From JAGPIS01 sp964635545 (lineage in GTDB: Bacteria; Bacteroidota; Bacteroidia; Bacteroidales; Marinilabiliaceae): a stretch of 18,678 nucleotides of DNA. Shown here one piece after another: positions 13,827-18,678 of this stretch. The number at the start of each line of letters is the position of its first letter. Within the stretch, counting starts at the first letter, position 1. A program made the position numbers and the translations under genes. The notes beneath the pieces were generated by a model. The model saw nothing but the letters and a program-made list of their open reading frames with translations, searched no databases and was not told the origin of the DNA. The stretch lies in contig CAZWOA010000067.1 in NCBI GenBank assembly GCA_964635545.1, forward strand, positions 1 through 18,678. The letters run 5' to 3'.

Positions 13827-15839
13827 TCTCAGTCTTGCAATATCCCGCTTCTTCAGTACCATGGCGGTGCGTGCCGGCAAGTATAGTTTCACAATGTGCT
13901 TATCTTTTTCGAAAGGTAGATGTTCCGAATAGTAAATATAGGTCATATCAGTGCGGTCGAAGCCTCCAAAACGCCCCTCATCGGTAGATAGTTTCACCTC
14001 ATATTTTCCACTTGGTACGGCAATTCCATAATCGGTAAAAGATTGTGTGGGGTTGAAGTTGAATACCACCAAATAATCGCCCCTCATAAATGCTACAACC
14101 TGGTCGTTATCGTTATCGGAGCATAATGATGAGTAGTGGCGGTCGCTTCCTGATGCCGAAAACAAATCAATCATAGCCCTGTCGAACTCAAGCAAGAAAC
14201 GGTATCTAAGTTCCTCATCCTCAGCGATCGACCATAGGCGGCGGGCATGTTTGTAGCTCCATCCGTTTCCTTCGCGTGGGAAGTCAATCCACTCTGGATG
14301 CCCGAATTCATTGCCCATAAATGTTAGGTAACCGCCCGAAGCAGTAAATAGAGTTATAAGCCTTATCATCTTATGAAGTGCCATGCCCCGATCGATAACA
14401 AGGTTTTGAGAGTTGATGTCCATGGAGTAGTACATCTCCTTATCCAGTAATCTGAATATAATTGTTTGATCGCCCACAAGAGCCTGGTCGTGCGACTCGG
14501 CATAGTTTATGGTAAGTTCCTCGGGGCGGTGTTGCGTTAGTTCATGATATATTTTGCCAACAGGCCACTTCTCGTCGGGCACCTCTTTTATCAGTTTAAT
14601 CCAGTAGTCGGGCACTCCCATCGACAGTCGATAGTCAAATCCTATGCCTCCATCGGCAATGGTGCCTGCAATGCCCGGGAAGCCACTCATCTCCTCGGCA
14701 ACCGATATTGCATTGGGGTTAATCTGATGTATAAGTTTGTTGGCAAGTGTGAGGTAAAGTACTGCATCTTCATCCTCATTTCCGGTGAAATAATCGGAGT
14801 ATGACACGAAATCTTTTCCCAGTCCATGATCGAGATATAGCATACTTGTAACACCGTCGAAACGGAATCCGTCAAAATGGTACTCTTCCATCCAGTAGCG
14901 AATGTTGGAAAGTAAAAACTGGGTAACCTCACTTTTGCCGTAATTGAAGCAGCGGCTATCCCATGCCGGGTGGTTTCCTCTGTCGCCATGGTGAAAATAG
15001 AGGTCGGTGGCCCCATCGAAGCGGCTCAGGCCCTCTTCTTCATTTTTCACGGCGTGCGAGTGTACAATATCCATTATCACTGCAATGCCCATTTGGTGAG
15101 CTTCATCCACTAGTTGCTTAAGATCATCGGGCGTGCCGAAGCGCGATGACACTGCAAAAAAGTTACTCACGTGATATCCAAAGCTGCCATAGTAGGGATG
15201 TTCTTGTATTGCCATTAGCTGTATAGTGTTGTAGCCCATGGCATGAACGTGTGGCAGTATATTTTCGCGAAAATAATTGAAAGAGGCTACCTCCTCCTCT
15301 TCGGATGACATACCCACGTGTGCTTCATAAATGAGTCGATTTCCTGTTGAAGTTTCATACAATGAGTCATTCCACTTATAGGGTTTCTCCGGTTCCCATG
15401 CCTGTGCCGAAAAGATTAGAGTGTCTTTATCCTGCACCACCCTATTGGCGTATGAAGGAAGTCGATAACCGTTTCCGCCATTCCAGTGCATGCTAAGTTT
15501 GTAAAGTTCGCCATGCTTAAATGCATCATTGGGCATATTAAGCTCCCATATACCGTTCTCTTTTCGGGTCATTGCATATTGGGGCAACTCTTTCCAGCCC
15601 GAAAGCTCACCGATAAGATAAATTGCTGTAGCATTGGGTGCCCACTCTCTAAAAACCCAGCCATGGGAAGTGCGGTGCAGCCCCATTTTGGTGTGAGATG
15701 ATGCGTAGTTACGTAACGAGCCGTGAAGCTCCTTTATATAGTTTAGTTTATTTGCAAATCGTTGGCGACGGGCATTAAGTTGACCTTCAAAAGGCGACAA
15801 CCATGAGTCTTTCTGTATAAGTGGATGTGTATTCATCAT
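13824..15839 (-). CDS. glgB: 1,4-alpha-glucan branching enzyme, GH13_8-like
   Basis: This enzyme transfers segments of alpha-1,4-glucan to make alpha-1,6 branches in glycogen. The 671-residue protein has a CBM48-type N-terminal domain (about 55-150), a GH13 barrel and a C-terminal beta domain. Catalytic regions are DIVHSH (257-262), GFRFD with nucleophile Asp328, VAEEMSG with acid Glu382, and ESHDQ with stabilising Asp451. The sequences SMLYLDHGLG after region II and ESHDQALVGDQTI resemble the eukaryotic starch and glycogen branching enzymes (subfamily GH13_8) more than E. coli-type GlgB; the length, shorter than the roughly 730 residues of E. coli GlgB, agrees. Two adjacent ATG codons (15839, 15836) are possible starts. 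No glgA, glgC or glgP adjoins. The gene is convergent with nrdJ and divergent from the export gene. Confidence 0.95.
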   Translation of the reverse strand: MMNTHPLIQKDSWLSPFEGQLNARRQRFANKLNYIKELHGSLRNYASSHTKMGLHRTSHGWVFREWAPNATAIYLIGELSGWKELPQYAMTRKENGIWELNMPNDAFKHGELYKLSMHWNGGNGYRLPSYANRVVQDKDTLIFSAQAWEPEKPYKWNDSLYETSTGNRLIYEAHVGMSSEEEEVASFNYFRENILPHVHAMGYNTIQLMAIQEHPYYGSFGYHVSNFFAVSSRFGTPDDLKQLVDEAHQMGIAVIMDIVHSHAVKNEEEGLSRFDGATDLYFHHGDRGNHPAWDSRCFNYGKSEVTQFLLSNIRYWMEEYHFDGFRFDGVTSMLYLDHGLGKDFVSYSDYFTGNEDEDAVLYLTLANKLIHQINPNAISVAEEMSGFPGIAGTIADGGIGFDYRLSMGVPDYWIKLIKEVPDEKWPVGKIYHELTQHRPEELTINYAESHDQALVGDQTIIFRLLDKEMYYSMDINSQNLVIDRGMALHKMIRLITLFTASGGYLTFMGNEFGHPEWIDFPREGNGWSYKHARRLWSIAEDEELRYRFLLEFDRAMIDLFSASGSDRHYSSLCSDNDNDQVVAFMRGDYLVVFNFNPTQSFTDYGIAVPSGKYEVKLSTDEGRFGGFDRTDMTYIYYSEHLPFEKDKHIVKLYLPARTAMVLKKRDIARLR

Positions 15840-15939
15840 TATGTTTTAATCAGAATTAAGCTTTCAAGCTGTTAATATACTAAGTTTGGGGCAATTATTG
15901 TAGTGTAATGAAAAATAAAATGTTGAAGAGATAATTGAA

Positions 15940-16290
15940 GTGTCGAGGTGAGCGAGAGTGTCGAGGGTGTCGAGGTGAGCGAGAGTGTCGAGAGCGTCGA
16001 GGGGAGCGAGAGTGTCGAGAGTGGAGGGTCGAAAGCTTAAAAAGTCGTAGGGCGGCGACATAATGGTGAAAGAGTTTATGAGTTTAAAAGTTAAATAGAG
16101 GAATAGATAAGTTTTGAAAGAGTAATAAAAAAAGCTGCGGAGCAGCGGTATATTGGTAGCCTAAAAACCAGTAAGTAAGGTATAATAGCCGCGGGGCGGC
16201 GACAGAATGGTAATAATATCTCCTGCGAAACTTGTTCCGCAATCAATACGGGATATCGCTCTTTGTGCTCTTTGTGCCTTTGTGGTAAAT
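15940..16290 (+). repeat. Composite intergenic repeat, copy B
   Basis: Nine unbroken 9-base units (15940-16020) of types GTGTCGAGG/A and TGAGCGAGA are followed by GTGGAGGGTCGAAAG. Next comes a segment closely matching copy A (GGGCGGCGAC, GGTGAAAGAGTTTA, AGTTAAATAGAGGAATAG). There are three GC-rich units: a decayed one at about 16034, GCTGC-GGA-GCAGC at 16134-16146, and GCCGC-GGG-GCGGC at 16188-16200. It ends with TAATATCTCCTGCG, ACGGGATATCGCT (16248-16260) and CTTTGTGCTCTTTGTGCC. It occupies most of the gene-free stretch 15840-16466 between glgB and the divergent export gene. Confidence 0.8.
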
Positions 16291-16366
16291 CGCTTTTTAC
16301 TTTCACTACTTTGATACTTTTCTCACTTGAAGTAAAAAAAATCGTTTATCTCTAAAAGTATTGTTG

Positions 16367-16374
16367 TATGTTTG
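16367..16374 (+). promoter_or_regulatory. Candidate -7 promoter box for the SLBB export gene
   Basis: TATGTTTG fits TAnnTTTG and lies 92 bases before the ATG at 16467. GTTT at 16344-16347 sits 19 bases upstream as a weak -33 candidate. The leader between box and start has no clear structure. Confidence 0.4.
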
Positions 16375-16466
16375 TATTTTATTTCTCGTATTGTTGTCAT
16401 TTGTATTGTGACTGACATGGCGAAGCTGTATACATAATTTGAAGTTTCATAAAAAATATATTTAGA

Positions 16467-18678
16467 ATGAGATTATTTTTCATCTTAATGCTGTTGACTG
16501 TTGTTGTGTGGCAGCCTGTTGTAGCTCAGGATGTTAACCCATCAAAAGTTAAAGTGGAAGAGCTTACCGATGATCAAATTTTTAAACTCATCAGCGAAAT
16601 TGAAAAACGTGGCATGAGCGAGAGTGATGCCATAAGTTTTGCACGTGCCAGAGGGATGACTCAAAGTCAAATCGATATGTTGAAAAAACGTATTGAAGAG
16701 AATAAAAAGAAATCGTCGTTAAAAAGTCACACCGCAGTGAGTGGTTATGGAAAGAGTGAGCCTTTAAGCAATCAAGAGGATATTTATTCGCGCAAAGTAT
16801 TGCCTGATAAGATTGAGGTAAATGAGAAGTTGTTTGGTTTTTCACTGTTTAATAGTGATAAACTATCTTTTGAGCCTTCGGTTAACATACCTGTTTCGCA
16901 AGGCTACATAATTGGTGCCGGCGATGAAATTATCATAGAGGTGTGGGGACTAAGTCAGCAAACATACGAACTAACCGTAGAGCCATCGGGAGTGATTCAG
17001 ATTCCGCTTGCCGGACCGGTGAAAGTTGGAGGCATTACCCTGGGTGAAGCCACATCGCTTATCAAATCGAAATTAACCAATATATATGGTGATCTGAATA
17101 GTTCGTCACCACGTACTTTCCTTGCAGTGCGCACCGGCGATTTGAACCCTATCAGGGTAAACGTAATTGGCGAATCATTTGCTCCCGGAACTTACACACT
17201 TCCGGGAACAGCTACACTTTTTAATGTGCTTTATCTTTGTGGTGGTCCATCTACCGAAGGGTCATTTCGTGATATTCAGCTTATTAGAGCAGGCAAGGTA
17301 ATTGCGAGACTGGATGTGTACGATTTTTTAATCAACGGAAATACAGCGGTTAACGTTCCTCTTGCCGATGATGACGTGATAATGATTCCCACCTATATCA
17401 ACCGGGTATATATTGATGGACAGTTTAAACGTAAAGGAATATTCGAAGGTAAGGATGGTGAAACGGTTGGCCAACTTATAAACTATGCCGGCGGATTTAC
17501 CGAGGAAGCCAATAGCCGTAGGGTTGAGCTATACCGTAAAACAGGTATCGATAGGGAATTTAAGGATGTTACTGCCGATAATATGGGGTCGATAACCATT
17601 GCCAATGGCGATAGCATTGTGGCCGGAAAAATTATAGACCGTTTCAGAAATATGCTTACCATAAAGGGTGCTGTATTTATGCCGGGCAATTATGAGTATA
17701 TGGATGGCATGTCGCTTAAGGAGTTGATAGATAAAAGTGGCGGAATTCTTGAAAATGCGTTCCAATATCGTGGTTTTATTCAGAGGTTGAAAAGTAACTA
17801 TACATACGAAAACCTATCCTTCGACGTGGCTAAAGCAGCTTCGGGAAGTGAAAATGTTTCGCTAAGAGCCGGTGACGTGGTGTTTATCAATAGTATAGAC
17901 GGAATGCGCGAAAAAGAGCTTGTGTCGATAACCGGCATGGTGCAGGAAGAGGGCGATTATCCTTACGGTGAAAATATGCGCTTAGGGGAGTTGATACTCC
18001 TTGCCGGCGGATTTACTGAAGCAGCATCGGGAGCATCAATAGAGATAATGAGGAAATTGCCTTATGAAGAGGCTGAAAAATCGACCAATAAAACGGCCAG
18101 CATATTTAGTTTCTCAGTATCGCGCAACCTGGAGTTAAATGATGAGGGAGCCGACTTTGTATTACTTCCTTTCGATGAGGTATCGATTAGAAAAATGCCG
18201 GGCTACCGTGAGGCAGGCAGTGTAAATATACATGGACAGGTGTTCTATGCCGGATCGTATGGATTATCATCATACACCGAGCGGATTAGCGATATGGTGA
18301 AACGTGCCGGCGGTGTTACTCCCAATGCCTATGTTGAAGGTGCAAAACTGGTGCGTAAGGTGGTAATTAGCAAAGAGGAGATGGAACGCCGTAAGGAGTT
18401 GCAACGCAAGGATACCACATTGCATCTGGCTAATCTGGACTTTGAAATAATAAGTATCAATCTATCTAAAATATTGAAAAAGCCGAGAATTAGTGAAGAT
18501 ATATTCCTTGAAGCCGGTGATGAGATAATTATTCCAGGCTACGATGCCACCGTGAAAATGAGCGGGCAGGTGCTCAATCCATCATCAACAGTATATGTTG
18601 ACGGAATATCGGCAAAGTCATACATCAATATGAGTGGTGGTTTTGCCAATGATGCCCGCCGAGGACGTGTTTATGTCA
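16467..18678 (+). CDS. SLBB-domain polysaccharide export protein (Wza-like, 3' end outside window)
   Basis: This is probably the outer-membrane or periplasmic channel component for capsule or exopolysaccharide export. The frame is open for 737 codons to the window end. Residues 1-21 are a signal peptide (MRLFFILMLLTVVVW...VVAQ). Residues 34-82 are helical, with two GMSESDA/GMTQSQI-type turns. A Poly_export domain begins near 146 (GYIIGAGDEIIIEVWG). Six SLBB-like units follow, starting near residues 228, 312, 396, 484, 584 and 694. Each has a strand such as VNVIGESFAPGTY, VYIDGQFKRKGIF, LTIKGAVFMPGNY, VSITGMVQEEGDY, VNIHGQVFYAGSY or VKMSGQVLNPSST, followed by an AGGF-, CGGP- or SGGI-like turn. 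E. coli Wza has far fewer such units and about 380 residues, so this is the long Bacteroidota form. A polysaccharide gene cluster probably follows downstream, outside the window. Confidence 0.88.
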   Translation, partial: MRLFFILMLLTVVVWQPVVAQDVNPSKVKVEELTDDQIFKLISEIEKRGMSESDAISFARARGMTQSQIDMLKKRIEENKKKSSLKSHTAVSGYGKSEPLSNQEDIYSRKVLPDKIEVNEKLFGFSLFNSDKLSFEPSVNIPVSQGYIIGAGDEIIIEVWGLSQQTYELTVEPSGVIQIPLAGPVKVGGITLGEATSLIKSKLTNIYGDLNSSSPRTFLAVRTGDLNPIRVNVIGESFAPGTYTLPGTATLFNVLYLCGGPSTEGSFRDIQLIRAGKVIARLDVYDFLINGNTAVNVPLADDDVIMIPTYINRVYIDGQFKRKGIFEGKDGETVGQLINYAGGFTEEANSRRVELYRKTGIDREFKDVTADNMGSITIANGDSIVAGKIIDRFRNMLTIKGAVFMPGNYEYMDGMSLKELIDKSGGILENAFQYRGFIQRLKSNYTYENLSFDVAKAASGSENVSLRAGDVVFINSIDGMREKELVSITGMVQEEGDYPYGENMRLGELILLAGGFTEAASGASIEIMRKLPYEEAEKSTNKTASIFSFSVSRNLELNDEGADFVLLPFDEVSIRKMPGYREAGSVNIHGQVFYAGSYGLSSYTERISDMVKRAGGVTPNAYVEGAKLVRKVVISKEEMERRKELQRKDTTLHLANLDFEIISINLSKILKKPRISEDIFLEAGDEIIIPGYDATVKMSGQVLNPSSTVYVDGISAKSYINMSGGFANDARRGRVYV

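Noticed and set aside
14687..15016. 109-residue minus-strand open frame
   Set aside because: It is an out-of-frame reading within the catalytic part of glgB.
15864..16061. Minus-strand open frame encoding Leu-Asp-Thr-type repeats
   Set aside because: It is only the 9-bp tandem tract read as codons. It has no ribosome site and no conserved ends, and the same tract type appears elsewhere with different sequence.

Overview
The window looks like chromosomal DNA of a Bacteroidota bacterium, probably Bacteroidales/Marinilabiliales-like, from a draft or metagenome assembly (two runs of exactly 100 N mark joins of nominal size). The lineage call rests on several copies of the Bacteroidota -7 promoter motif TAnnTTTG, weak Shine-Dalgarno sites, a eukaryote-like (GH13_8 type) branching enzyme, a DUF177-rpmF-fabH order without plsX, a DUF4097/GIN-domain exported protein, a coenzyme-B12-dependent ribonucleotide reductase, and a large multi-SLBB polysaccharide-export protein. 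No rRNA, tRNA, phage, transposase, CRISPR or defence gene was recognised.

Layout. 1-211: left flank with part of an intergenic repeat in inverted orientation and the tyrS terminator. 212-4442, minus strand: tyrS (tyrosyl-tRNA synthetase), then a GIN/DUF4097 exported beta-helix protein, then nadB (L-aspartate oxidase). nadB is upstream of the GIN gene on this strand and the two may be cotranscribed; a long hairpin covers the GIN-gene start codon. 4547-5694: divergent sensor histidine kinase, cut at its last few residues by gap 1. 5796-5963: C-terminal tail of a WG-repeat protein. 6101-7009: WYL-domain regulator. 7136-9061: DUF177 protein, rpmF (L32) and fabH, linking ribosome and fatty-acid synthesis. 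9135-9878: EamA-type transporter interrupted by gap 2. 9879-10686: no gene; composite repeat copy A plus an AT-rich leader. 10687-13257: adenosylcobalamin-dependent ribonucleotide reductase. 13258-13823: no gene; terminator, a REP-like palindromic element and a degenerate repeat. 13824-15839, minus strand: glgB. 15840-16466: no gene; composite repeat copy B and a candidate promoter. 16467-end: a long open gene for an SLBB-domain polysaccharide export protein, probably the first gene of a surface-polysaccharide locus beyond the window.

The protein-coding content is mostly housekeeping (translation, NAD, lipid, DNA precursor and glycogen metabolism), and I find no convincing undescribed multi-gene system. 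The most unusual content is non-coding: a composite intergenic repeat of about 300-350 bp present twice in the same orientation, with a fragment inverted at the left edge; a REP-like element; and a hairpin that would hold the GIN-gene start codon in a stem with its ribosome-binding site in the loop.
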